Shown in pieces: positions 34,487-43,123 of a stretch of DNA of 64,000 bases. Source of the DNA: DDH964 sp963763205 (lineage in GTDB: Bacteria > Desulfobacterota > Desulfuromonadia > Desulfuromonadales > DDH964); NCBI GenBank assembly GCA_963763205.1, contig CAVXNQ010000002.1, positions 186,001-250,000 of the forward strand. The letters run 5' to 3'. The first letter of the stretch is position 1. Each line of letters opens with the position of its first letter. A model generated the notes under the pieces. It did no database searches. It was not told where the DNA came from and was given only the letters and a program-made list of their open reading frames with translations. A program made the translations under genes and the position numbers.

Positions 34487-35359
34487 TTACCAGGTTCTCG
34501 TCTCGCCATCATGGCAGACGCCGTTGTTGTTGTTGGTACAGGTCGAAAACTGCGAGTTAAAGTGAATAAATTCTTGAATGGTTGCGGCCGGGTCACCTTC
34601 GAAATCAGGCGTATCGAGGCCAATGAAATGGTCTCTTTCCAGCTTGCGGGGGTCGTGGCAGTTGGTGCAGAGAAGCCGCAGGTTTTGGACATGAAACTGG
34701 TGCTGCCCGGAGAAGGGGCTGTTGTACTGGGGAGTCCGAAAGGAGGTGCCCAGTTCGTGGCAGCTGGTGCAATCCCGGTCGGGGTCGATCTGTCCCGTCG
34801 CCCAGTCGGGGGTCTGCTGGCCACCGTGGCAGCTGACGTTGCTGCAGGTGCCGGTTTCGGGTGCGGCTAGGTCGGCCGTGAAGCTCGCCGAACCGGTTTT
34901 GGCATTGTAGGCGGCAAGAAAGGCCACATCGGCCGGGGCCGAGGTGTCGAAATGCTTCAGAGTACCGGTTCCGGCTCCGTCGTGGCAGGTGGCGCAGACG
35001 TCCGTGACTTTGGTCAAGGCGTTGTGGACCGCATGGGCGCCGGCCCGGTTGGGACGGCTGTCGCCGTCGGGGGGCGTGGCATGGCAGGAGTCGCAGGTGC
35101 CGAGGACGAAATTAGGTGATCCCGCGGTATGGCACTCGCTGCAGGCGGGAGCTCCCGTCTCCCCTCCGGCAAGCTGGTGGCAGCTAAAACAGGGGAGGGA
35201 TCGGTCGATCGCCGCCGCGGCATGCCCCGTGGGAAGCAGCCATTGAGCTCCCAGCGGGTGGGGCTGGTCTTCGCCGGGGGCCTCGCTGTTCTCGGATGCG
35301 CACCCCCCCATCAGGAAGGTCAAAAAGACCAGGGAAATGATGATTGCCGCTTTACGCAT
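34487..35359 (-). CDS. Multiheme lipoprotein cytochrome, extD-like (about 8 hemes)
   Basis: 290 residues with a lipoprotein signal MRKAAIIISLVFLTFLMGGC (C20). Heme sites: CFSCH, CSECH, CDSCH, CATCH, CTSCH and CTNCH as CXXCH; CSNVSCH as CX4CH; and CTNNNNGVCH as CX7CH near the C-terminus. The mix of CXXCH with longer-spaced sites is the Geobacter 'CxxxxCH' cytochrome style. ATG 35359 follows AAGGAGA. It is last of a three-gene operon, 27 bases after the 5-heme gene. In G. sulfurreducens the last gene of extABCD encodes a lipoprotein with a similar heme number; orthology is inferred from order, size and type, not from alignment. Confidence 0.88.
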   Translation of the reverse strand: MRKAAIIISLVFLTFLMGGCASENSEAPGEDQPHPLGAQWLLPTGHAAAAIDRSLPCFSCHQLAGGETGAPACSECHTAGSPNFVLGTCDSCHATPPDGDSRPNRAGAHAVHNALTKVTDVCATCHDGAGTGTLKHFDTSAPADVAFLAAYNAKTGSASFTADLAAPETGTCSNVSCHGGQQTPDWATGQIDPDRDCTSCHELGTSFRTPQYNSPFSGQHQFHVQNLRLLCTNCHDPRKLERDHFIGLDTPDFEGDPAATIQEFIHFNSQFSTCTNNNNGVCHDGETRTW

Positions 35360-35386
35360 GGCTTTTCTCCTTATGTCCATTCAATT

Positions 35387-35857
35387 CTAACCGTGGCAAC
35401 GAACGCAGGTCGCGGCGGCCTTGGGGTTGCCGTGGCAGCGGATGCACGAGGTCGGATCGATCCGCCCGTCGATACGATGCCGGCTCAGATAATCCCCGCG
35501 GTGCGGCATGCTGCGGTAGGGCTCGGTGTCGTTCTTCTCCGACGGCTTCAGCCCGGCGTCGGTGGCATGGCAGTCATTGCAGAAGCTGGTCTGGTGGCAC
35601 ATGGCACAGATTGCCTCCCCCTGATAGGCCGCCTGGCGGTGGTTGCGCCCCCAGTCGGCATCATGCACATAGCGCTGGTAGGGAATCTCGGTGCCGCCTT
35701 CATGGCATTCGACGCAGTTTTTCGGTTCAACGGTCAGCTCCTCGGCCGTGGGATGCCGGGCCGGAAAGGTGGTGCTGGTTTTCAGCCCGGAACAGGCCAC
35801 CATCGACAGCAGGGTGAGCAGCAGGGCCAGAATAGAGAATAAGTGCTTGTTCGCCAT
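35387..35857 (-). CDS. Pentaheme lipoprotein cytochrome, extC-like
   Basis: 156 residues. Lipoprotein signal MANKHLFSILALLLTLLSMVAC (C22), then five CXXCH sites: CVECH, CAMCH, CNDCH, CIRCH and CVRCH, the last at the very C-terminus (CVRCHG). Start ATG 35857 has GGAGATAGAAACC in front. It lies 33 bases after the outer-membrane barrel gene and 27 before the 8-heme gene. A 5-heme lipoprotein right after the barrel is what extC is in Geobacter extABCD. Probable role: surface or periplasmic electron carrier of the conduit. The small size and dense hemes suggest a wire-like protein rather than an enzyme. Confidence 0.9.
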   Translation of the reverse strand: MANKHLFSILALLLTLLSMVACSGLKTSTTFPARHPTAEELTVEPKNCVECHEGGTEIPYQRYVHDADWGRNHRQAAYQGEAICAMCHQTSFCNDCHATDAGLKPSEKNDTEPYRSMPHRGDYLSRHRIDGRIDPTSCIRCHGNPKAAATCVRCHG

Positions 35858-35890
35858 GGTTTCTATCTCCTGTCGGGCTCGGAAGACCGG

Positions 35891-37174
35891 TTATTTGTGA
35901 TCGTAGACATAAGCCAGGGTCAGCATTCCCCGCAGATCGTTGTCGAAGTAGGGGTCACGGCTGTAGTCGCCGGAAATCTTGACCGTCAGGGCTTTGTCCA
36001 GGAAGTGCTTGCCGGTCCCCAGGGAGACAAAAAGCGAGCTGTCCTTGCCGTAGATCGATTCATCGTAATAGGCGAGCAGTGCGTCGGCATCGACGAAATC
36101 GACCCAACTGCGGCCGGCCATGGCTGCGCAGTAGCCGAACAGGCGCCCCAGGGTGTAATCGTTGCCGGCGGTGTTGTCGGCAAATGTGCGACCGATTTCA
36201 CCGCCGAACTGGGTCTTATCCCCCTGCCAGGTAAGCTGAACGCTGAACGTTTCTGCCGTATCCTTTTGTTTGTAGTCGTAGAGTTTGGCCTTGCCGCCCA
36301 AGGTCCAGGCGGAGTCGACCTGCCAGAGGGCGTCGAGACCATACGCCGTCAGAGTCTCATCGGTGTTCGCCAGAACCCGAAAGGGGCCGATAGCGTTGGC
36401 GCCGGTCCCGAAAAAGTCCTGGTAGGCGAAGTGCTGGAAATAGGGTTTGAGGGTCACGCTGCCAAGGGGAATGCGCAATCCGTAGTTGTGCTCGGCCCAG
36501 CCGTTGGTTTCGCTGTTGTAGGCGGAATAGCCGTAAAAACTCATGTTGGCGGGGAGGAAGGCCGACACGTCGACCCCGATCATCTTTTCTGCGGTGTCGC
36601 TGTCGTTGGCGATGGCCTTGTAGGAGAGGCCGACCTCGTACCGGGTGCCGTAGTGGTGGGAGAGCCGGCCGCCGTAGATGCTGTCGCCGCTGCGTCCCTG
36701 GGTTGCATCGAGGGCCACCGGCAGGCCGCCGTAGAGGGACAGGGAGAAGTAATCACCCAGATCGCTGCTCACCCGCAGGCCGTCGACGGCTTCGTTGGCG
36801 ACGCCCTCGAAAATGTACTGGCGACCGAGGCGGACGGAGAATCGGTTGACCGGACGGCGATATTCCAGGTAGCCATAGAGCAGCTTGCCGTCGGTCGAAT
36901 CATCAAAGTAATGACTGTCCGCCAGGTCGGCACGCCCCCAGCCGTAGAAATGAAAGGCGAGACCGTAATCATCCAGCGCGCCGGCATCGAGCTGCAGATA
37001 CTCGTAGCCGGGCAAAACCGTCGCGTCCTGTTCGGTCGCGGTATCCCGCTGAAATACTTGCAGGAGCGTGTCCGATTGAAAATGAACCTGCGCTCCGAAG
37101 GAAGATGTAGGCAGCACACCCAGTAACAGCATGAGTGCCAGAAGAACCTCGCGACACCGTGTGCCCATTCGCAT
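35891..37174 (-). CDS. Outer-membrane beta-barrel of an electron conduit, extB-like
   Basis: 427 residues. A Sec signal peptide (MRMGTRCREVLLALMLLLGV.. ending SSFGA) precedes alternating hydrophobic strands throughout, e.g. GYLEYRRPVNRFSVRLGRQYIFEG, YEVGLSYKAI, GLRIPLGSVTLKPYFQHFAY, and an aromatic C-terminal strand LTLAYVYDHK, all typical of a porin-like barrel of about 16-20 strands. No CXXCH. In Geobacter such barrels (OmbB, ExtB) hold cytochromes across the outer membrane. Start 37174 follows AGGGGGTATC; an upstream GTG/ATG at 37228 lacks a signal-peptide fit. It heads the operon with the 5-heme and 8-heme lipoproteins; the long periplasmic partner (ExtA-like) is not adjacent. Confidence 0.88.
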   Translation of the reverse strand: MRMGTRCREVLLALMLLLGVLPTSSFGAQVHFQSDTLLQVFQRDTATEQDATVLPGYEYLQLDAGALDDYGLAFHFYGWGRADLADSHYFDDSTDGKLLYGYLEYRRPVNRFSVRLGRQYIFEGVANEAVDGLRVSSDLGDYFSLSLYGGLPVALDATQGRSGDSIYGGRLSHHYGTRYEVGLSYKAIANDSDTAEKMIGVDVSAFLPANMSFYGYSAYNSETNGWAEHNYGLRIPLGSVTLKPYFQHFAYQDFFGTGANAIGPFRVLANTDETLTAYGLDALWQVDSAWTLGGKAKLYDYKQKDTAETFSVQLTWQGDKTQFGGEIGRTFADNTAGNDYTLGRLFGYCAAMAGRSWVDFVDADALLAYYDESIYGKDSSLFVSLGTGKHFLDKALTVKISGDYSRDPYFDNDLRGMLTLAYVYDHK

Positions 37175-37361
37175 GATACCCCCTGGAAAAATGTAATGGA
37201 CGCCTGACGAACCATTGGGTCCCGCCATACGTCTGGTGGCTCCCGCTCAAAGAAGGCTGATCCCCCCTGGCAAAACTCCAGAATGAATATAGGAACCTTC
37301 CCCGAAAGGGATATTTCGAAGGCTAATAAGCCCCTAGCTACGACGCCAAAACGATTTCGAG

Positions 37362-37389
37362 ACTATAGATGATTATGGAAAACTTGCAA
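37362..37389 (-). promoter_or_regulatory. Sigma-70 promoter candidate for the barrel operon
   Basis: Minus strand TTGCAA (37384-37389), 16-base spacer, TATAGT (37362-37367), in an AT-rich patch about 190 bases upstream of the barrel start. Two or three mismatches to consensus; plausible only. Confidence 0.4.
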
Positions 37390-37514
37390 TTTTATTATGA
37401 GCAAGAAAAAGTCTAACTTTATTGCCGGGGCCGGCATTTGACAGGGATTTATCAGCCATAAGCTCGGCGGGTCCTCAGCCTTGCGATCCGCTCCAAAGTC
37501 CGCGGCAGCCTGTC

Positions 37515-37545
37515 AAAAAAAAGTCCCCGCTTTAGGGCGGGGACT
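37515..37545 (-). terminator. Rho-independent terminator after the second decaheme gene
   Basis: Stem GTCCCCGC / GCGGGGAC (37523-37530, 37537-37544), 6-base loop, followed on the minus strand by T8. It ends the 37593-39827 transcript and separates it from the barrel operon. Confidence 0.92.
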
Positions 37546-37560
37546 TCATCTTCAGGTTCA

Positions 37561-37580
37561 GGCGGGTCCGAAGACCCGCC
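37561..37580. repeat. Hairpin GGCGGGTC-CGAA-GACCCGCC
   Basis: Perfect 8-bp stem with a CGAA tetraloop 12 bases after the decaheme stop codon and just ahead of the true terminator; without a T-run. Likely a 3'-end stabiliser. Confidence 0.5.
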
Positions 37581-37592
37581 TGGGAGTACCCA

Positions 37593-39827
37593 TTACTTCA
37601 GCAGATTGAAGACGGAATCGATGAGGTCCTGGAAGGAAAGAACGTCAGTCGAAACCCTGTAGCCCATGGTCTTGGTGTGGGCATTGAAAGCGGTCACGGC
37701 GTCCTCGCCGCCTTCTTCGAACAGAATGGCCTTATGGCAACCGCCGCAGGCAATGGCAGCCGGGCCGGTGATGTTGTTCTTGCCAGAAAGCTTACCGGTA
37801 GTGGCGTCGTAGAAACCGCTGACAACGCCGCCCAGGGATTTGGTCTGGTCAGGAACAGCGTATTTGTCGGCATCGTGGCAGGCGGCACAGTTTCTCAGAT
37901 TGCCCGGATACGCGATGCCTTCGGTTTCGCCGGCGGCCGGCTGCCCGGCGTGAAGCAGGTGGACATAATCTTTGAACGACTTCGACTGCTGGGCAAAGTG
38001 CCCGGAAGCACCGGACGGGTTGTGGCAGATCTTGCAGGCCTTGACTTCGCCCACGGTGGTGTGGCCATGCGAATCACCCTCGTGCATGAGGATGTTGTCA
38101 TGGCAGGTATTGCACCCGGAGTTGTTGGCAATGTCGTCACTCGGGGTAACGGTCGTGTTGTCGAAGTTGAAGTCGGCCGTGACGCTCTTGACCGAGGCGT
38201 CTTCACCGTTGATCTGGGGAATGCCGATGATGCCGACAACACCGCGGGTTGCGCTGATGTCCGCCGGGACCACCTTGGAAAGGGTCACGGTGGTGGTCGC
38301 TTTGCCGGTAGCTGCATCATAGGTCGTATTCGCCAGGAGATCGGCCTTCTTGCTGACATCGTCGTAAGCGGCGATATCGTTGGTGCCCCAGCCGTAGGCG
38401 CCGACCAGGATCCGGACCCCCTGGCTGGTGTAGGTACCATCGGCCAGTTTCCGGTCGGCAGGGTCGCCGAGGAAGACAGGGCCGGCAGCGGGATCAAGGT
38501 TCGTCACGTTGTAAGGCGTAGAGTCGCTAATCTTGTAGGCGCCCCAAACGATAGTCACCGTGGAGCCGTTAGCGGTCACTTCCGGGGTATAGTAGGCGAT
38601 GTCCTTGCCAAGTTCCTTGACCTTGTCATATCCGTCGTGGATCCGGGAAAGGATCGGGGCGATACCCGCCGCGGTGGAGTGGCACCCCTGGCAATTGGTC
38701 GCCTCGGTATAGCCGGAGTGGAAGGCTTTGACCGAATCACTCGGGAACGGCAGGTTATTAATCGAGAAGGCCTTGTCCGCCCCGCCGTGGCAGGACTGGC
38801 AAAGAGAAGGCTTGAAGTTGGCTTCATCGGTGGCAGCAGCCAGCTGGTCGGGGGTTTTGTGGCAGGTTGCGCAGTTCGACATCGACTGGGGATAGCCGAT
38901 GGCCTCGCCGCCGATGAGCGAATAGCCGCCGTTGGCCTCGCTGTTGTGGATCCCGTGGATCATGTTGACCATGATGGCCTCGGGAGCAGGCGTGCTGCGG
39001 CTGTTCATGTAATCCGGGTTGTGGCAGACGACGCAGAACATCTCGTCAGTCCGGCCGCCATGAGCGATGTAGTTGCCCTTGAAGTGGCACTGGAAGCAGG
39101 CATCGTTGGACACCAGGTCCTTCGTCGCCAGGGTGGCAGGAACGTCATCGACTTCCAGGTTGAGGAAGGAGCGGTAGTCATCATGATCGTTGGCGTGGTC
39201 GCCGTTGGTGTCGCGGTAGACCCGGGCGTAGAAGACCAGCCGGTTCACCTGGCCGGAAACCGCCGAGCCCGCCGGGAAATTAAAGGTGTAGTTGCCGTTT
39301 GCGGCGTCAGTTTCGACCAGCAGAGGACCGTTGGTGGCATTAACCGAAAAACCGGTACTGCTGCTGGTGGACGCGATAGTCAGGGATGCCCCCTGGACCC
39401 ACTCACCAGCAGTCAGGGTCGCCACATAGGCATTGGCGGAATAAGCGCCCTGGGTGGCGGCATCTTTAAATCCGCCGGTGTAATTTGCGCCGTTTTCCTT
39501 GACGTTGAAGGTCATGCTCGCCGAGCCGTCGGAGTTGACGACTTCGCTGGTGACGCTGCCGGTGAAGACGGTCTCGTTTCCTACCAGGGCCGTGTCGTGG
39601 ATGCTCTTCGAATCATGGCAAATGGCGCACGACTCGGGCTGAACACCCTCGCTCGAAGCAATCCATTCGGTCTCCGTGCCCGAAAACCCGTTGTTGACTG
39701 CAATTTCATAGGCGCTCAGTCCATTGGTACCGTTGGCACCGTTGGAACCGTCATCACCGCTACAGCCAACCAGGCCGAGCGTGGCTGCCAGCGTGGCAAC
39801 CAGGAACCACCTCAAAACGTTCTTCAT
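37593..39827 (-). CDS. Decaheme outer-surface lipoprotein cytochrome (OmcA/MtrC type)
   Basis: 744 residues. Lipoprotein signal MKNVLRWFLVATLAATLGLVGC (C22) is followed by SGDDGSNGANGTNGLSAYEI, a Gly/Asn-rich linker ending in a motif often seen after collagen-like spacers. Ten CXXCH sites: CAICH, CFQCH, CVVCH, CATCH, CQSCH, CQGCH, CNTCH, CKICH, CAACH and CGGCH, in two clusters with beta-rich insertions between. ATG 39827 has GGAGGAAGG upstream. It is related in plan to the 31186-33327 protein but differs in linker and heme spacing. Expected at the cell surface as terminal reductase. Read from its own, probably distant, promoter. Confidence 0.93.
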   Translation of the reverse strand: MKNVLRWFLVATLAATLGLVGCSGDDGSNGANGTNGLSAYEIAVNNGFSGTETEWIASSEGVQPESCAICHDSKSIHDTALVGNETVFTGSVTSEVVNSDGSASMTFNVKENGANYTGGFKDAATQGAYSANAYVATLTAGEWVQGASLTIASTSSSTGFSVNATNGPLLVETDAANGNYTFNFPAGSAVSGQVNRLVFYARVYRDTNGDHANDHDDYRSFLNLEVDDVPATLATKDLVSNDACFQCHFKGNYIAHGGRTDEMFCVVCHNPDYMNSRSTPAPEAIMVNMIHGIHNSEANGGYSLIGGEAIGYPQSMSNCATCHKTPDQLAAATDEANFKPSLCQSCHGGADKAFSINNLPFPSDSVKAFHSGYTEATNCQGCHSTAAGIAPILSRIHDGYDKVKELGKDIAYYTPEVTANGSTVTIVWGAYKISDSTPYNVTNLDPAAGPVFLGDPADRKLADGTYTSQGVRILVGAYGWGTNDIAAYDDVSKKADLLANTTYDAATGKATTTVTLSKVVPADISATRGVVGIIGIPQINGEDASVKSVTADFNFDNTTVTPSDDIANNSGCNTCHDNILMHEGDSHGHTTVGEVKACKICHNPSGASGHFAQQSKSFKDYVHLLHAGQPAAGETEGIAYPGNLRNCAACHDADKYAVPDQTKSLGGVVSGFYDATTGKLSGKNNITGPAAIACGGCHKAILFEEGGEDAVTAFNAHTKTMGYRVSTDVLSFQDLIDSVFNLLK

Positions 39828-40391
39828 ACTACCTTCCTCCTTACCGGTTGTTGTTGGATCGCCCCGTCCATTCCATGAATGGGGTCGACCTGTGATGAAC
39901 CTGTGCAGAACCCACCTGAATCCATGGCCAGCCCCCTTGGCCAACCAGAACAAAAATCTACGTGGCACTGTAGATGTTCAGCAAAAAGCATTCCGAGACC
40001 TGTGCCTGAGCAACTCGGGACCAACTTAACCCGCCCGACCTCTCGACAACAAGTTTTGTTGCCAGAATTTACCGGGGACCAAGCTTGGCCCCGCCTGACC
40101 ACCAGGTGCAACCGCGAAAACCGAAGCCGCCAGAAGACCCAACATGCTTAGTCACTGCTGTGCATCCTCCGGTCCAGCTAGGCCTTCCCAGCGACGCCTG
40201 GGCTCCTGGTTTTTCGGTACAACAAGTAAAGGGAGGGAAAAAAACGGAAAGGGACCAACATAACATCCCGGCATAACGACAAGAATGCCGACGGTGCGCC
40301 GAGACTAAAGCATCAATCATCCAGAAATGACAATGCCACATGACAAGCCACGGCAACTCACCATGGCTACCGTAATATTAAAACAGCGCTG
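39828..40391 (-). other. Long (~560 nt) untranslated leader region of the decaheme gene
   Basis: If the promoter at 40392-40420 is the real one, the decaheme message has a leader of about 560 nt. It contains a GGGGACCAAGCTTGGCCCC inverted repeat (about 40075-40093) and a 39-codon minus-strand frame beginning ATG 40145 that looks like a signal peptide (MLGLLAASVFAVAPGGQA) but lacks a well-placed ribosome site. I looked for a GEMM cyclic-dinucleotide riboswitch core, as is known before Geobacter cytochromes, and did not find one. Confidence 0.4.
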
Positions 40392-40420
40392 AATCTACTA
40401 TGGCAAACCCAGCCTGTCAA
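40392..40420 (-). promoter_or_regulatory. Near-consensus sigma-70 promoter
   Basis: Minus strand TTGACA (40415-40420), exactly 17 bases, TAGATT (40392-40397). The only gene it can serve is the decaheme gene starting at 39827. The rest of 40421-40602 has no gene. Confidence 0.6.
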
Positions 40421-40602
40421 GCTTTTCATGAGAGCATGTCATGAGGGGAAGGCAAAACATGCAAAAGGCCTTTTTGGCCGCAAAAAACGCTCCGTTGAAT
40501 TCATCCCAACCGGTCCGGTGAAAGCGCTCCCGCCTTGCCTCCGCTCCCGCCATCGCAAGCCGTCCGCCAGAGACCTTCCGCCAGCATAGAGAAGCCGGAA
40601 TT

Positions 40603-42638
40603 TCAGTCGCCAAGCATGCTGCGCATCTTGGCGAAGAAGTCGCCGGCCATCTTCTCCTGCTCATCGGGAGGAAGCGCCGGGCGAACCTCGCTGGTCCCCT
40701 GCTCCAGGACGTCGGACGGAATCTCGGCCAAAAACGGGCTCGGGATGCGCGGCTCGAGCTTGCCGTACTTCTTGCGCCGCCGTGCGTGGAGAAGGACCAG
40801 GCGCTGGCGGGCGCGGGTAATGCCGACGTAGCAGAGGCGCCGCTCCTCGTCGAGGTCGTTCCCCTCGCCCACCGACTTGCGATGCGGCAGGAACCCTTCC
40901 TCCAGACCGACCAGGAAGACCTGGGGGAACTCCAGCCCTTTGCTGGAATGGAGGCTCATCAGCACCACCGCGTCGCGGGTCAGCTTGTTTTCCTTGTCGT
41001 TGCGCACCGGCTCGTCCTGGTCGAGCAGGGACACCTTGTCGAGGAAACCGGGGAGGGTGGCCTCCCCTTCCCGCTCGACGTAGGCGGCCAGGGCATTCAG
41101 GACCTCGGCCAGGTTCTCCGCCCGGCGCTTCCCCTGCTGGGGATCGCTGGCGGTGCGGTAGATCTCCTCCTCCAGGCCGAGTTCGGCGAAGAAGTCACGG
41201 GCCGTCTCCAGCAGGCGCAGCGGCGTGCGGAAGCGCCGGCGATAGCGCTCCATCCGTTCGACGAAGCCGGCCACCGCGGCCCGGGGCTTGTCCCCCAGCT
41301 CCGGGACGCTTTCCGGATCGCGGAGGACCTCCCAGAGCGGCCGCCCCTCGGCGGCGGAAGCGCGGATCAGTGCATCGGCAGTGGTCTCGCCGATGCCCCG
41401 CCGGGGGACGTTGAGGATGCGCAGCAGGCTGACCTCGTCGCGGGGGTTGACCAGCACCCGCAGGTAGGCGAGCGCGTCCTTGACCTCCTTGCGGTCGAAG
41501 AACTGCTGGCCGCCGATCAGGACGTAGGGGATATTCTCGAAGCGCAGCTGCTCTTCGAAAGCCCGGGACTGGACATTGGTCCGATAGAGGATGGCGAAAT
41601 CCCGGTATTGCAGGTTGTGCCGGAAGCGCTCGGCGTGGATCTGCTCGACGACGCTGCGGGCCTCGTCCTCGGCGTCTTCGCAAACCAGGGAGAGGACCGG
41701 CTCGCCTCCCCCCCCGCCGTCCACAGCACCTTCTCCTTGCGCTTTGAATTGTTCTTGATGACCGCGTTGGCGGCGGCCAGGATGTTGCCGGTGGAGCGGT
41801 AGTTCTGCTCCAGCTTGATGACCCGCGCGCCCGGGAAATCCTTTTCGAAGTCGAGGATATTGCCGAGATCGGCGCCGCGCCAGCCGTAGACCGACTGGTC
41901 GTCGTCGCCGACCACGCAGAGGTTGCGATGCGGCTCGCAAAGCAGGCGCAGCAGGTGGTACTGGGCGGCGTTGGTATCCTGGTACTCGTCGACCATGAGA
42001 TAGCGGAAGCGCTCCTGCCAGGTGCGGCGGACCTCCGCCTCGTCCCGCAGCAGGCGCACGGCGAGGAGCAGGATGTCGTCGAAGTCGACGGCGTTGAAGG
42101 CCTTGAGGGCCTGCTGGTAGCGGGGGTAGACCCGGGCCGCGAGAAGCCGTTCGGGGTCGCCGTAGCCGACGGCGAACTCGGCGGGGGTGACCAGGCGGTT
42201 CTTGGCATCGGAGATGAGCCAGAGAATCCGCTCGAGGTCGCAACGCTCTCCCTCCGGCAGCAGGTCGCGAACCAGGTCGCGAACCAGCCGCACCTGATCG
42301 GCACTGCCGTAGATGGAGAAGTTCTGTTTGAAGCCGAGACGTTCGATGTCTTCCCGCAGAATGCGCAGCGCCAGGGAGTGGAAGGTGGAGATGACCAGGC
42401 CTTTCCCGGTCTTGCGGCCGACCATCGCCGTCACCCGCTCGCGCATTTCGCGGGCGGCCTTGTTGGTAAAGGTTACGGCCAGGATCTGCTGCGCCGCCAC
42501 CCCCTGCTCCAGCAGGAAGACGATGCGGCAGGTGATCACCCGGGTTTTGCCGGACCCGGCGCCGGCGAGCAGCAGCAGCGGCCCCTCGGTGTGGCGCACG
42601 GCGGCCTGCTGCGGGGGGTTGAGATCGGCCAGGTCCAT
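40603..42638 (-). CDS. UvrD/PcrA-type DNA helicase, frameshifted in a C8 run
   Basis: 3'-5' superfamily 1 helicase for repair and fork maintenance, 678 residues when repaired. Motifs: Walker A LLLAGAGSGKTRVIT, TFTNKAAREM, FSIYGSADQVRLVRDL, motif II LMVDEYQDTNAAQ, motif III VVGDDDQSVYGWRGAD, motif IV KLEQNYRSTGNIL; then across the break motif V MSLHSSKGLEFPQVF and motif VI LCYVGITRARQRLVL. Between LWTAG and GEPVLSLVCEDAEDEA the frame shifts in the eight-C run at 41708-41715 (+ strand); nine bases would join the halves. ATG 42638 is the family start (MDLADLNPPQQAAV). Essential motifs lie on both sides, so an error is likelier than loss. Confidence 0.93.
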
Positions 42639-42804
42639 CGGGAAAGCTCCAGGGAAACGGTCAACAGGGGCAGAGAGGGGGAGAGGCTGCCGGGCGAAGG
42701 AAAATAGCATGGCGGGAGGGACCGGGGCAAGGGCTGTTCAGTGGGAAAAGAATTCCCGGAACCCCCTTGATTTTTGGCGGCAGCTGGCGTATTTTACGCC
42801 GGCC

Positions 42805-42930
42805 ATGATGCGTATTCTTATTCTAGTCGTCGGTCTTATCTGGGCATCCCTGCTCCTGATCTCCTGGGGCGGCAGCGTTGAGGCGCAGCCTTCTTCCCCC
42901 ACCACGATGGTCACGAGCCAAGCCTCCTGA
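42805..42930 (+). CDS. Possible 41-aa secreted or membrane peptide
   Basis: MMRILILVVGLIWASLLLISWGG followed by SVEAQPSSPTTMV would be a signal peptide or single membrane helix with a short tail. There is no clear ribosome site and nothing downstream to support it. The 42639-43123 region otherwise shows no gene. Kept only as a candidate. Confidence 0.25.
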   Translation: MMRILILVVGLIWASLLLISWGGSVEAQPSSPTTMVTSQAS

Positions 42931-43123
42931 GCTGCCGCTGACCAGCCCGCCCCCCCTCGGGCGGAGCATGGCCCGCCGGCAGATGCCCTTCCTCCACCCG
43001 GCACCCGAGCCCGGCTGTTCCCGCCGTTTCGTATTTCCGCCGTCATCCCGACCCCGTCACCGCTCTTGCCGGAGTGCCGTTCCAAACCGGCAGTTCCTGC
43101 GCCGACGTCCATCGAAGAACAGC

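Noticed and set aside
39828..40391. GEMM (c-di-GMP/cGAMP) riboswitch in the decaheme leader
   Set aside because: Expected in such genes, but the GACGCAAAGCC-type core and receptor loop were not found.
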